Shown here piece by piece: positions 45,929 to 54,298 of a DNA stretch of 64,000 nucleotides (positions are counted from its first letter, which is position 1; every line of letters begins with the position of its first letter). The position numbers and the translations under genes are program-made. The notes beneath the pieces are model-generated. The model made no database searches. It was not told where the DNA came from and saw only the letters and a program-made list of their open reading frames with translations. Source of the DNA: Ketogulonicigenium robustum (lineage in GTDB: Bacteria; Pseudomonadota; Alphaproteobacteria; Rhodobacterales; Rhodobacteraceae); the NCBI RefSeq assembly GCF_002117445.1, contig NZ_CP019937.1, forward strand, positions 1,241,501-1,305,500, read 5' to 3'.

Positions 45929-46945
45929 TTACATGCCGAAGATTTCGTTCCAACGTTCAATCCAGTCGGCCTTGGCGGCGTTCATGGCGGCGTAGTCGAT
46001 GCGGTTCAGGGCGTTTACAGCGTCTGCGCCATATGTCCAGAGGGCAGCTTGCTCGGGCTCAAGCAAAACTTCGCTATTGATCGGTGCGTCGACGCCCTGC
46101 TCGGCGTTCTTCTGTTGCACTTCTTGCGACAAGATGAAGTTGATGAACTGGTACGCCAGTTCGGTATTCGCAGCGCCCGTCGGGATGTTGACGGTGTTCA
46201 GCGTAGCGATATCGCCTTCTTCCAGCGTAGCCCATTGCATGGTGGGCACGGCAGCGGTCAGCGATGCAAAGGTGAAGTCCTGCGCGATAGCGACCGATGC
46301 TTCGCCGGTCGAAATCAGGTTCACCATTTCCGAACCCGTATTGTAGTTCTTGGCCGAGTTGACCTTCAGTTCCTCGATCGCGGCAAAGGCTGCGTCGGGG
46401 TCTGCGAACGCGTCAACGCCTGCATGTTGGCCAGCCAGCGTTACGACCATGGGGCCCGCGGTGGTGGTGATGCCCGGCAGCGTGACCGACGAGGCCAGAT
46501 CAGCGCGCCACAGGTCGTTCCACGAAGTCAGCGGCTCGGCGCGGGCGGTATCGTATGCGATGCCAACGCGGCCGATGGTGTAGGCCGGGCCGTAGCCGCC
46601 TTGCGGGTCGCGACCGATTTCATAGATGTTTTCCAGATTCGGGATCTTCGATGCGTCGATCGGCTGGAACAGGCCCTGCTCGATCCCCTGCTGCGAGAAC
46701 GAGTCAGTCAGGTAAATGATGTCGATGCCCTGCCCGCCGCGCGCGGCCAGCTTGCCCAGACGGTCAGCGTTGTTGCCGGTTTCGAATTCGATCTCGCAAC
46801 CGCAGATTTCCTTGAACGGGTCAATGATGTTTTCTTGCAGTTTGTCGCCGTTATAGCCCCACCACGAAATGGTGAAGGTTTCGGCATGCGCCATGCCTGC
46901 GCCCAGCGCGAGGACGATGGCCGAAAGGCTGGTAACAGATTTCAT
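45929..46945 (-). CDS. Polyamine-type periplasmic substrate-binding protein (PotD/PotF-like)
   Basis: From the ATG at 46945 (CAGGAG 7 bases upstream) the protein has 338 residues with a clear signal peptide (MKSVTSLSAIVLALGAGMAH before AETF). The mature part has the PotD-like TFTISWWGYNGDKLQENIID, YLTDSFSQQGIEQGLFQPID and YGPAYTIGRVGIAYDTARAE hinge and ligand regions. It should bind the substrate in the periplasm and pass it to the PotB/C pair. Longer frames to 47026 lack a good ribosome site. The ligand could be a polyamine or another basic amine; the neighbouring dipeptidase hints at a peptide-like compound. Confidence 0.9.
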   Translation of the reverse strand: MKSVTSLSAIVLALGAGMAHAETFTISWWGYNGDKLQENIIDPFKEICGCEIEFETGNNADRLGKLAARGGQGIDIIYLTDSFSQQGIEQGLFQPIDASKIPNLENIYEIGRDPQGGYGPAYTIGRVGIAYDTARAEPLTSWNDLWRADLASSVTLPGITTTAGPMVVTLAGQHAGVDAFADPDAAFAAIEELKVNSAKNYNTGSEMVNLISTGEASVAIAQDFTFASLTAAVPTMQWATLEEGDIATLNTVNIPTGAANTELAYQFINFILSQEVQQKNAEQGVDAPINSEVLLEPEQAALWTYGADAVNALNRIDYAAMNAAKADWIERWNEIFGM

Positions 46946-47100
46946 CGAAGGGCTCCTGAAAGGTGGACTGATGTTTCCGATAGAGAGCACACCCGCGCTG
47001 CGCAACCGCTTTACCGCGCAAAGCACCTAACGTGATCGGGCGTTGGCTGTAGCCTACCATCCATTCGATCATTTTTTAAGCTGTTCAATTGCCGCATGTG

Positions 47101-47130
47101 TGATCCAATTGCGCGGAAGGCGCGTAATAC
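47101..47130 (+). promoter_or_regulatory. RpoE-type promoter upstream of the DUF2177 gene
   Basis: TGATCC (-35) at 47101 and TAATAC (-10) at 47125 are separated by exactly 18 bases ending CG. The same box, spacing and CG-TAAT edge occur at both rpoE-region promoters. The predicted transcript start lies about 22 bases before the ATG at 47159. Confidence 0.78.
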
Positions 47131-47158
47131 GACCGAAATCGGTTAAGGGGTCTGCCTT

Positions 47159-47563
47159 ATGTTGCACGCGATTGGGTTGTATGTTGTCACCGCCGTCCTG
47201 TTTTTAGCGCTGGATGTGATTGGTATTACCAAGATCGTCCAGCCGGTGTTCGCGCGCCATATAGGGCCCCTTTTGGCCGATCCCATCCGGATCGGTCCAG
47301 CGGCGGTGTTCTACCTTTTTTACGTCCTCGGCCTTTTGTGGCTGGTGTCGCTGCCCGCACTGCGGGCGGGGGCACCGCTGCAGGCGCTGGTCGGCGGGTT
47401 GATACTGGGGTTGTTGTGCTACGGCACGTACGAATTCACCAACTACGCGACACTTGCCGACTGGACATTGGAACAGGTCGCGGTTGATCTGGTTTGGGGC
47501 ACCTGCCTCACCGGATTTTGCGCTTGGGCCGGCGTTGCGATCTTCAGCGGAAAGCTGGCGTAA
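47159..47563 (+). CDS. DUF2177-family membrane protein
   Basis: This 134-residue integral membrane protein has about four helices (IGLYVVTAVLFLALDVIGIT, FYLFYVLGLLWLVSLPALRA, ALVGGLILGLLCYGTYEFTN, LVWGTCLTGFCAWAGVAIF). It matches DUF2177, whose role is unknown. It faces chrR convergently, with 12 bases between the stops. The RpoE-type promoter directly upstream places it in the singlet-oxygen regulon by inference. AAGGGG lies before the ATG. Confidence 0.85.
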   Translation: MLHAIGLYVVTAVLFLALDVIGITKIVQPVFARHIGPLLADPIRIGPAAVFYLFYVLGLLWLVSLPALRAGAPLQALVGGLILGLLCYGTYEFTNYATLADWTLEQVAVDLVWGTCLTGFCAWAGVAIFSGKLA

Positions 47564-47575
47564 GCCAGCCAACCG

Positions 47576-48211
47576 CTAGATCCGAAACAGCGGCTGCAGC
47601 AAGCGCGGGATGAAGGAAAAAAACTTCAGCGGCGCATCGGTCGCCGCAAGGCAAATGCAAGCCTGACCCGCGTCTGCGATGGGTTGATGTTCGACATCAT
47701 CATGCGCGGTTTCAAGATCGCCCCGGCCAAAACGGCCCTGCACATCCGAAAAGCTTCCCTGCAGCACCAGCGTCAGTTCCAACCCTCCATGGGTGTGTTC
47801 GGGAACGGCGCAGCCTTGCGGAATATACAGCAGCCGCAGTGACCCCGTATCGTCGGCAGACAGGATTTGCTGGCGAATGCCGCCCCCCAACATACGCCAG
47901 CGCGGCGGCTGGCCATTCAGCGCCTGCATTACAGGGGCAGGAAAAATACCCGAAGCCCGCACCGCAGGCGGCTGAGCCACAGGGGCATCCAGCGCCGCCA
48001 ACATGCGCGCGCGCGCATCGCTGTGCAGGGCGACGGTGTCCAACGCTTCCAATACGATGCCTCCAACCGTGTCGGAAACCTCCAACCGAGTGCGGCATTC
48101 GTCGCAAATCGATATATGCGCAGCAACAACAACGGCAAATGGATGCGCCAGACGGCCATCTGCATATTGGCGCAGCAGATCGTCGGTGATGTGGTGATTA
48201 ATCTCGGTCAT
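47576..48211 (-). CDS. chrR: ChrR-family anti-sigma factor
   Basis: This 211-residue zinc anti-sigma factor has an N-terminal domain with the expected ligands His6, His32, Cys36 and Cys39 (HISICDEC). This domain holds RpoE inactive. The C-terminal cupin (about 100-195) has EHTHGGLELTLVLQGSF, the metal-binding His and Glu set of ChrR, which senses singlet oxygen. Its ATG overlaps the rpoE stop (ATGA). Singlet oxygen would trigger ChrR turnover and release of the sigma factor, as established in Rhodobacter sphaeroides. Confidence 0.92.
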   Translation of the reverse strand: MTEINHHITDDLLRQYADGRLAHPFAVVVAAHISICDECRTRLEVSDTVGGIVLEALDTVALHSDARARMLAALDAPVAQPPAVRASGIFPAPVMQALNGQPPRWRMLGGGIRQQILSADDTGSLRLLYIPQGCAVPEHTHGGLELTLVLQGSFSDVQGRFGRGDLETAHDDVEHQPIADAGQACICLAATDAPLKFFSFIPRLLQPLFRI

Positions 48212-48852
48212 GGCTTGATATCTTTCAGCTCGTGCCGCAATCGATCCAGCGCAAGGCGTATGCGCGATTTGATCGTTCCCAGCGGCAGGCCGGTTATCTG
48301 GCTGATTTGGCTATGCGGCAGGTCTTCGATATAGGCCTGCTGGATGGCGCCCTGCTGTTCGGGCGACAAACGCGACATGGCATCGCGCAAACGCAGCGTT
48401 TCCTCGCGCAGGGCCATCGCTTCGGTGGCGTCACAGGCCTCGGTCGGCATATGGACGATCAGGTCCGGCAGCGGCAGCGGCTTGCGCCGCGTCAGGTCGA
48501 TCTGACGGTTGCGGGCGATGCGGTAAATCCAGGCGGAGGCCTCGGCCCGCTGCGGGTCGAACTGGGCGGCCTTGTGCCAGACAGCCAGCATCACATCCTG
48601 CACGACATCCTCGGCCGATCCGTCGCGCAAACCGCGCCGCATCATCATCGCCTTGAGGCGCGGGCCGAAGTGGTCGAACAACACCCCAAACGCCGCGCGA
48701 TCACGCCGGTCGCGCACTGCGATCAGCGCGGCGGTCATGTCGGAATAGGGGCTTTGTTGCACAGTCGCGCTCTCCTCGGCTGTGGCGATGTTTCGCACAG
48801 CCGCGCGCACAGGCAACCCCATATCGTCGCGCACCAGTTCTGATCCTTGCAT
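48208..48852 (-). CDS. rpoE: ECF sigma factor RpoE (singlet-oxygen response)
   Basis: This 214-residue ECF sigma factor has region 2 (FGVLFDHFGPRLKAMMMRRG, DVVQDVMLAVWHKAAQFDPQ, SAWIYRIARNRQIDLTRRK) and region 4 with the helix-turn-helix SQISQITGLPLGTIKSRIRL. I start it at the ATG at 48852, which has AAGGG upstream and lies about 17 bases after the start predicted by the promoter at 48876-48905. A longer frame continues upstream but runs through that promoter and is not credible. It directs polymerase to TGATCC-type promoters and is coupled to chrR. Confidence 0.93.
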   Translation of the reverse strand: MQGSELVRDDMGLPVRAAVRNIATAEESATVQQSPYSDMTAALIAVRDRRDRAAFGVLFDHFGPRLKAMMMRRGLRDGSAEDVVQDVMLAVWHKAAQFDPQRAEASAWIYRIARNRQIDLTRRKPLPLPDLIVHMPTEACDATEAMALREETLRLRDAMSRLSPEQQGAIQQAYIEDLPHSQISQITGLPLGTIKSRIRLALDRLRHELKDIKP

Positions 48853-48875
48853 TTCAAGCCCTTGTCGCATGCAAG

Positions 48876-48905
48876 CGATTACGCCGCTCGCACAGGATTG
48901 GATCA
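48876..48905 (-). promoter_or_regulatory. RpoE-type autoregulatory promoter of rpoE-chrR
   Basis: On the minus strand TGATCC (48905-48900) is followed after 18 bases by TAATCG (48881-48876). The arrangement equals the promoter of the divergent operon, so RpoE should activate its own operon. The transcript would start about 17 bases before the rpoE ATG. Confidence 0.82.
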
Positions 48906-48922
48906 TTAGCGGACGATTTTGC

Positions 48923-48952
48923 TGATCCAGTTTGCTACAAGATGCGTAATCA
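48923..48952 (+). promoter_or_regulatory. RpoE-type promoter of the flavin-oxidoreductase/photolyase operon
   Basis: TGATCC at 48923 and TAATCA at 48947 have an 18-base spacer ending CG. It lies back to back with the rpoE promoter, with 17 bases between the two -35 boxes. The predicted transcript starts about 55 bases before the ATG at 49013. Confidence 0.82.
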
Positions 48953-49012
48953 CCTGCAGAACGACCGCACCAAGGCCCGCAGAAACAGGCCCCACAAACC
49001 AAGGAATGTCCG

Positions 49013-50305
49013 ATGCCTTTTGATCTGAGTAAAGGCGCCCCCCAGCGTATCGCCATTATCGGCGGCGGCATCGCAGGGCTTTCCAGCGCGTGGTTGCTGG
49101 GGCGCCACCACCAAGTCACCGTTTACGAGGCCGCGCCGCGCTGGGGTGGCCACGCCCGCACCGTGATGGCGGGGCGCAACGGGGATGTGGCGGTCGATAC
49201 GGGGTTTATCGTCTTCAACCACGCCAACTATCCGCACCTGACGTCCCTATTCCATGCGCTGGACGTGCCGATCAAGAAAAGCGACATGAGCTTCGCCGTC
49301 TCGCTCGATAGCGGGCGCGTCGAATTTGCGATGAACACGCTGGGGTCTATTTTTGGCCAGCGCCGCAATATGGTCGACCCGCGCTTTTACAGCATGCTGA
49401 CGCAGATCCTGCGGTTCAATGCGCAGGCCGAATCCGTCGTTGCGGCCTATCCGGGGCTGAGCATCGCGCAGCTGCTAGACCATATGCGCCTGGGCCGACG
49501 CTTTCGCGAACACTATCTATATGCCCTGTGCGGCGCGATCTGGTCGACGCCCCGTGGGCAGATCGGCGATTTCCCAGCCGAGGCCCTGCTGCGGTTCCTG
49601 CGCAACCACGCGCTGCTCTCGCGCGAGGGGCAGCACCAATGGTGGACGGTCGGCGGCGGCAGCATCAGCTATGTGCAGCGCTTGACGCAAGCCTTGCGGC
49701 AGATGGGCGTTGCGCTGCGCGTCGGCACGCCCGTCCAATCCGTCACGCGGGCGGCGGATGGCGTCACCTTGCGCGCCGCTGGCAGCACACCCGAGGTGTT
49801 TGATCAGGTGATCTTTGCAAATCACGCCGATCAGGCGTTGGCGCTGCTGGGCGACCCCACCCCGCCCGAGACGCAAGCCCTCGGCGCGATCAGGTTTCAG
49901 GAAAACCGCGCGGTGCTGCACAGCCACACTGGCGTCATGCCGCAGCGCCGCGCGTGTTGGAGCTCGTGGGTCTACCGCACGGACCGTTCCCTCGGGGCCG
50001 AGCGGAACGTCGGCATCAGCTATTGGATGAACCGGCTGCAAAGCCTGCCCGACAGCGACCCGCTGTTCGTAACGCTGAACCCCGAAATCCCCTTGCCGGA
50101 CGCCGCAATTTACGACGAAACAACCTTTCATCACCCCGTATTCGACGGCCCTGCTTTGCAGGCGCAAAGCCAGATCGCGCAGATGCAGGGCGATAACCAC
50201 ACGTGGTTTGCAGGTGCATGGCTGCGCAACGGCTTTCATGAGGACGGTTTCGCCAGCGCCATGCGGATCGCGCGACGCCTCCTTCCGCTTGGGGTCCGGC
50301 CGTGA
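49013..50305 (+). CDS. FAD-dependent oxidoreductase (flavin amine oxidase family)
   Basis: This 430-residue flavoprotein has the dinucleotide-binding RIAIIGGGIAGLSSAWLLGR, the amine-oxidase/desaturase-type YEAAPRWGGHARTV and DTGFIVFNHANYPHLTSLFH. The C-terminal FAD site ends NTHTWFAGAWLRNG-like (DNHTWFAGAWLRNGFHEDGF). Related proteins sit next to CFA-type methyltransferases and DUF1365 genes in many bacteria and are proposed to act on fatty acyl chains. It is the first gene of a four-gene RpoE operon and overlaps DUF1365 by GTGA. It could be a desaturase in methylated or furan fatty acid formation; this is an inference. Confidence 0.85.
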   Translation: MPFDLSKGAPQRIAIIGGGIAGLSSAWLLGRHHQVTVYEAAPRWGGHARTVMAGRNGDVAVDTGFIVFNHANYPHLTSLFHALDVPIKKSDMSFAVSLDSGRVEFAMNTLGSIFGQRRNMVDPRFYSMLTQILRFNAQAESVVAAYPGLSIAQLLDHMRLGRRFREHYLYALCGAIWSTPRGQIGDFPAEALLRFLRNHALLSREGQHQWWTVGGGSISYVQRLTQALRQMGVALRVGTPVQSVTRAADGVTLRAAGSTPEVFDQVIFANHADQALALLGDPTPPETQALGAIRFQENRAVLHSHTGVMPQRRACWSSWVYRTDRSLGAERNVGISYWMNRLQSLPDSDPLFVTLNPEIPLPDAAIYDETTFHHPVFDGPALQAQSQIAQMQGDNHTWFAGAWLRNGFHEDGFASAMRIARRLLPLGVRP

Positions 50306-51090
50306 CGGTTTCGCTTGCTGATCGGTTGGCGGGGGGTGCCGTGCTGCACCTGCCGACCGACGTCGGCCATGCACGGCGCGGCCCGCTGCAACACCGCTTC
50401 CGCTATCACGTTGACTACCTGCTGTTCGCACCCGAAGCCACATTGAAACGACCCCGCCTGTTCGGGCGCAACCGGCTCAACCTGTTTTCGTTTTACGATG
50501 CCGATCACGGCGGCGCGCGGGGGAACGGGTCAGGCGCTGACTGGGCGTGGGACCAGTTTGCCGCTGCGGGTCTGCCCAAACGCGCGGGGCTGGTCATGGC
50601 CCTGCTGACACAGCCGCGCTTTCTGGGCTACTGGTTCAACCCCGTCAGCTTCTGGATGGTGATCGAGGGCGACACCCTGCGCGCCGTCATCGCCGAGGTG
50701 AACAATACCTTCGGGCAGCGCCACAGCTATATTTGCCACCGCCCCGCGTTTGCCCCCATTGCAGCACGCGACCAAATCGCCGCGCAAAAGGTGTTCCATG
50801 TCTCGCCCTTTCAGGACGTGCGCGGTGCATACTTTTTCAACTTCAGCCTGCACCCCGACCGCCTTGCGATCCGCATCCAGCAGATCGACGGTGAAAACGG
50901 GCTGGATGCGGCGATGACAGGGCGCTTTCGCCCCCTGACCAGCCGGGGCATTGCCGCAGCCGCCGCACGCAGGCCCGGCGGCGCATTGCGCGTATCCGTC
51001 CTGATCATCTGGCAGGCACTGAAACTGCGTCTGAAAGGCGCCGCGTGGCGCAATCTCCCCCCTCCACCCTCGAACGAGATCAGCAAATGA
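50302..51090 (+). CDS. DUF1365-family protein
   Basis: This 262-residue protein matches DUF1365. It has RRGPLQHRFRYHVDYLLFAP near the N-terminus, LLTQPRFLGYWFNPVSFWMV, AEVNNTFGQRHSYICHRPAF and a helix-rich C-terminus. It starts at a GTG overlapping the stop of the flavin oxidoreductase gene and its stop overlaps the next ATG. The family has no established activity; its constant company of FAD oxidoreductase and CFA-type methyltransferase genes suggests a role in acyl-chain modification. No membrane segment is evident. Confidence 0.85.
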   Translation: MTVSLADRLAGGAVLHLPTDVGHARRGPLQHRFRYHVDYLLFAPEATLKRPRLFGRNRLNLFSFYDADHGGARGNGSGADWAWDQFAAAGLPKRAGLVMALLTQPRFLGYWFNPVSFWMVIEGDTLRAVIAEVNNTFGQRHSYICHRPAFAPIAARDQIAAQKVFHVSPFQDVRGAYFFNFSLHPDRLAIRIQQIDGENGLDAAMTGRFRPLTSRGIAAAAARRPGGALRVSVLIIWQALKLRLKGAAWRNLPPPPSNEISK

Positions 51091-52211
51091 CTCCTCCTTC
51101 TCAGCATCGTTTTCTGGCCGCACTCGAAGGGATCGAGCATGGACGCCTGCACCTGCGCACCCCGGAGGGGCACCAGTATCAATTCGGGTCTGGCGGCCCC
51201 GAGGCCGACATCGAAATCCGCGACTGGGCTGTGTTGGCGGGCCTGACAGGGCGCGGAAAGATGGGCCTTGGCGAGGCGTGGATCGACGGCAAATGGCACG
51301 GCTCGTCCCCCGAGGCGGTGCTGGCCCTGATGCTGCGCAACCTTGACCGCCTGCCTGCTGCGGGCCCGCTGTCGCGTCTGCGCGCACATTTGGCCGCCCG
51401 CGTGCTGCGCGGCGCTACGCGCCAGCCGCATTGGGGCGGAAACGAATTTTTCCAGATGTGGCTTGGCCCGTCGATGGCGTGTTCAGGCGCATTTTTCGGC
51501 GCGCATGATGATTTGGAACAAGCCCAGTTGGAAACCCATCACCGTATTTTGGACTGCTTGGGCAACCGCAGCACTCTGCTGGAATTGGGCTGCCAATGGG
51601 GCGCGTTTACCGAAGTCGCCGCGGAATCGGGCTATCGCGTCACGGCCGAGGCTGCAAACCAATCCCAAAAAGGCTACGCCGATGCGCGTCTGGATGGCCG
51701 CGCCGTGGTGCGGCTGCGGCCCGCCCCGATGCACGAGCGTTTCGACAGTATCGTCGCCATCGAAACGATTGAAACTCTGCCCCAGCGCGCGTGGCCCGCG
51801 TTCTTTGCCAAAATCAAGGCCAACCTTGCCCCGAACGGGCGTGTGGTTTTGCAAACAGTGACGGTGCCCGATAGCGAGTTTTCCCTCCACCGCACCCGCC
51901 GCGACCTGCTGCGCCAGCAAATTATGTCTGGCGGCACCCTGCCCTGTAACGCGATTATCGCGCATCTGGCAGCCCGCGCGGGGCTATCGCTGCAAACCAG
52001 CCATTCATTTGGGGCCGATTACGCGCGCACCTGCCGCCAATGGCGCGACAGGCTGCTGGGCAATAGCGACCGTCTGCGTCAGTTGGGCTATGATGCGCGC
52101 TTCGTGCGGGGTTGGCAATTCTACCTCGAAGGGTGCGCCGCGGCTTTCGCCACCGGCCTAACCGATGTCGCCCAGATAGAGTTGACCCATATCCATGGTG
52201 CAGCCGCATGA
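51087..52211 (+). CDS. CFA-synthase-like SAM-dependent methyltransferase
   Basis: This 374-residue protein resembles cyclopropane-fatty-acid synthases. The N-terminal third contains LAGLTGRGKMGLGEAWIDGK, and the Rossmann domain has LLELGCQWGAFTEVAAESGY (SAM) and SIVAIETIETLPQRAWPAFF. CFA-type enzymes methylate double bonds of membrane phospholipids. Relative to Cfa it is divergent, so it may make a methylated rather than cyclopropane product. It overlaps its upstream and downstream neighbours by four bases each, within the RpoE-driven operon. Confidence 0.87.
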   Translation: MTPPSQHRFLAALEGIEHGRLHLRTPEGHQYQFGSGGPEADIEIRDWAVLAGLTGRGKMGLGEAWIDGKWHGSSPEAVLALMLRNLDRLPAAGPLSRLRAHLAARVLRGATRQPHWGGNEFFQMWLGPSMACSGAFFGAHDDLEQAQLETHHRILDCLGNRSTLLELGCQWGAFTEVAAESGYRVTAEAANQSQKGYADARLDGRAVVRLRPAPMHERFDSIVAIETIETLPQRAWPAFFAKIKANLAPNGRVVLQTVTVPDSEFSLHRTRRDLLRQQIMSGGTLPCNAIIAHLAARAGLSLQTSHSFGADYARTCRQWRDRLLGNSDRLRQLGYDARFVRGWQFYLEGCAAAFATGLTDVAQIELTHIHGAAA

Positions 52212-53662
52212 CCGCCCCGGGGGTTTTCTGGCTGACGCGCGATTTTCGCTTCGCCGACAATGCCGCACTCGCGGCGGCGTGCATCGATGGCCCCCTGCTC
52301 GCGGTTTTTTTGCTAGATCCGGTCACGCTGGCGCAGGGCGCGGCCAGCCGTTGGCGGTTAATGCAGGCGCTGCGTGCCTTTGACGCCGCCTTGCGGCGGC
52401 GCACGGGCGGCGTCGGCGTGACTGTGCTGAGCGGTGCCCCCGAGGATGTCTTTCCGCCGCTTTTGCAGCAAACGGGTGCGCGGCGAATCCACCAGTCCGA
52501 CTGGCCCGTACCGCAGATGCAGGCGCAGCAGCAGCGTCTGCGTGGCGCGCTGGCACCTCTAAACGGGGCGCTGCATCTGCATGGCGGCCACCTACTGACG
52601 CACCCCCATCGCGTGATGACCCAACAAGGCACGCCGTTTCGGGTCTTCACCCCCTTTGCCCGTGCCCTGCGCCGGTTGGGGCCGGACCGTCCCGGCCCAG
52701 ATGCGCCGCCGCGCATTACTGCATCAACAACAGGCCCAGCAGGCATATCGCTGGATAGTGTCAATCTTTCGCCCGATATGCACAGTGGCGCCTCGGTTTT
52801 AGAACACTATGCCCTGCCCTCTGGCGAGGATGCCGCGCTCGCGCGGCTGGAGGCGTTCTTCACCCGTGCGGCACCCTATTCCAGCGCGCGCGATCGCCCC
52901 GACATTGATGCGACATCCGGCATGTCCGAGCACTTGGCCTCGGGCGAGATCAGCCCCCGCCGCCTGTGGGCCATCACTGCCCTGCGCGCCGAGGCTGAAC
53001 CCGCGCTGGCCGGCGCACTGCACACCTTTTTATCCGAGGTGATCTGGCGCGAGTTTGCATGGCACCTGTTGCTGGCATTTCCGCAAATGCCCCGTGCCGA
53101 ATGGCGCGGCGAATGGGCTGATTTCCCGTGGCGCGGCGCGAATAGCGGCTTCACAGCATGGCAGCAGGCCCGCACAGGAATAGGATTGGTAGACGCAGGT
53201 CTGCGCGAGATGCGAGTGACCGGACGGATGCATAACCGTGTGCGTATGGTGGTGGCCAGCTGGCTGACAAAACACCTGCTGACCGACTGGCGGCTGGGTC
53301 TAGCGCATTTTGCCGACAGCCTGACCGACTGGGACCCCGCCGCGAATGCGATGAACTGGCAATGGGTCGCTGGCTGCGGGCCAGACGCCTCGCCTTACTT
53401 TCGCATTTTCAACCCCGAAAAGCAGGCGGCCCAATTCGACCCCGATGGCACCTACCGCGCCAAATGGTTGGCAGGATGGAACGCAACTACCGCGCCCCAC
53501 GCTGCCGCCTATTACGACACGCTGCCATCATCGTGGCAGGTGCCGCAGCCCTGGGTCGCCGATGGTGATGCACAGCGCTTGTCAGCCGGACGTAACGCCG
53601 CGCTTGCGGCCTACTCGGCCTTCAAATCGAACGACGCCTCGCCGCGTTTTGAGGGTCTTTAG
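52208..53662 (+). CDS. phr: Deoxyribodipyrimidine photolyase
   Basis: This 484-residue flavoprotein repairs cyclobutane pyrimidine dimers with blue light. The N-terminal antenna domain is GVFWLTRDFRFADNAALAAA. The FAD domain has SEVIWREFAWHLL, the active-site stretch TGIGLVDAGLREMRVTGRMH and NRVRMVVASWLTKHLLTDWR, then MNWQWVAGCGPDASPYFRIF with the conserved electron-transfer tryptophans and the flavin and DNA contacts. It is the last gene of the RpoE operon, as photolyase is also in the R. sphaeroides RpoE regulon. Its stop abuts the next gene's stop on the other strand. Confidence 0.94.
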   Translation: MTAPGVFWLTRDFRFADNAALAAACIDGPLLAVFLLDPVTLAQGAASRWRLMQALRAFDAALRRRTGGVGVTVLSGAPEDVFPPLLQQTGARRIHQSDWPVPQMQAQQQRLRGALAPLNGALHLHGGHLLTHPHRVMTQQGTPFRVFTPFARALRRLGPDRPGPDAPPRITASTTGPAGISLDSVNLSPDMHSGASVLEHYALPSGEDAALARLEAFFTRAAPYSSARDRPDIDATSGMSEHLASGEISPRRLWAITALRAEAEPALAGALHTFLSEVIWREFAWHLLLAFPQMPRAEWRGEWADFPWRGANSGFTAWQQARTGIGLVDAGLREMRVTGRMHNRVRMVVASWLTKHLLTDWRLGLAHFADSLTDWDPAANAMNWQWVAGCGPDASPYFRIFNPEKQAAQFDPDGTYRAKWLAGWNATTAPHAAAYYDTLPSSWQVPQPWVADGDAQRLSAGRNAALAAYSAFKSNDASPRFEGL

Positions 53663-54298
53663 TTAAAACAGCACGCCAACGGCCAAGGTAATAAAGGGCA
53701 CGACCGGCAGATCGTCGAGATCCGCGTTCAACCGTGCGATTTCACCTTCCACATCTGCACGATCGGCAGGGGACAAGGCGCTGATACCGTCAACCTTCAG
53801 CGCGTGTTTCACCAACTTCGCCCCGACCTCGGCCCGCAACGTCATCCCCGAGAAGAAGGCATAGCGGTAGCCCAGCGCCAAAACCGGTGCCACATTGCGC
53901 GTCTGCCGCATCTGGAACCGGAAATCCCCCGTAATATCGCCAGAATCTGTGCTGATCGTATCGGCATGCCCATCAAACGCATAGCCGCCGAACAGTAGCC
54001 CCGTAGACAGGTATAGCCCGCGATAAAGCCGGTAGTCGGCGACGACCCCCATCGCTTGAACATCCAGATCACCGCGAAGACGCGTGCCGTCGACGTCAAA
54101 CTCGTCCTCGAGCCCCCCGAAAAAGATGGGCAAGCGTATGGTCGTGCTGTCGCCCGGGGCGAAACTGGGCGCGGCGTATAGCCCCAGCGTCGAGGCCCCC
54201 GCCTCGACCCCAAAGGGCCCCGATGGGGTTTGCGCCTGCGCCAGCCCTGCAAAAACGGCGGCACATAACGCAATGACGGCAGTCAGTATAGCTTTCAT
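53663..54298 (-). CDS. Putative outer-membrane beta-barrel protein
   Basis: From the ATG at 54298 (AGGAG 8 bases upstream) the protein has 211 residues and a signal peptide (AILTAVIALCAAVFAGLAQA). The mature part alternates strands with aromatic edges (LYLSTGLLFGGYAFDGHADT, NVAPVLALGYRYAFFSGMTL) and ends PVVPFITLAVGVLF, an outer-membrane C-terminus finishing in Phe. This resembles small OmpA/Ail-like or lipid A deacylase-like barrels. The function is unknown. The gene converges with photolyase with no base between the stops. Confidence 0.75.
   Translation of the reverse strand: MKAILTAVIALCAAVFAGLAQAQTPSGPFGVEAGASTLGLYAAPSFAPGDSTTIRLPIFFGGLEDEFDVDGTRLRGDLDVQAMGVVADYRLYRGLYLSTGLLFGGYAFDGHADTISTDSGDITGDFRFQMRQTRNVAPVLALGYRYAFFSGMTLRAEVGAKLVKHALKVDGISALSPADRADVEGEIARLNADLDDLPVVPFITLAVGVLF

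Noticed and set aside
48853-49119. N-terminal extension of RpoE
   Set aside because: It would run through both RpoE-type promoters and has no sigma-factor homology.
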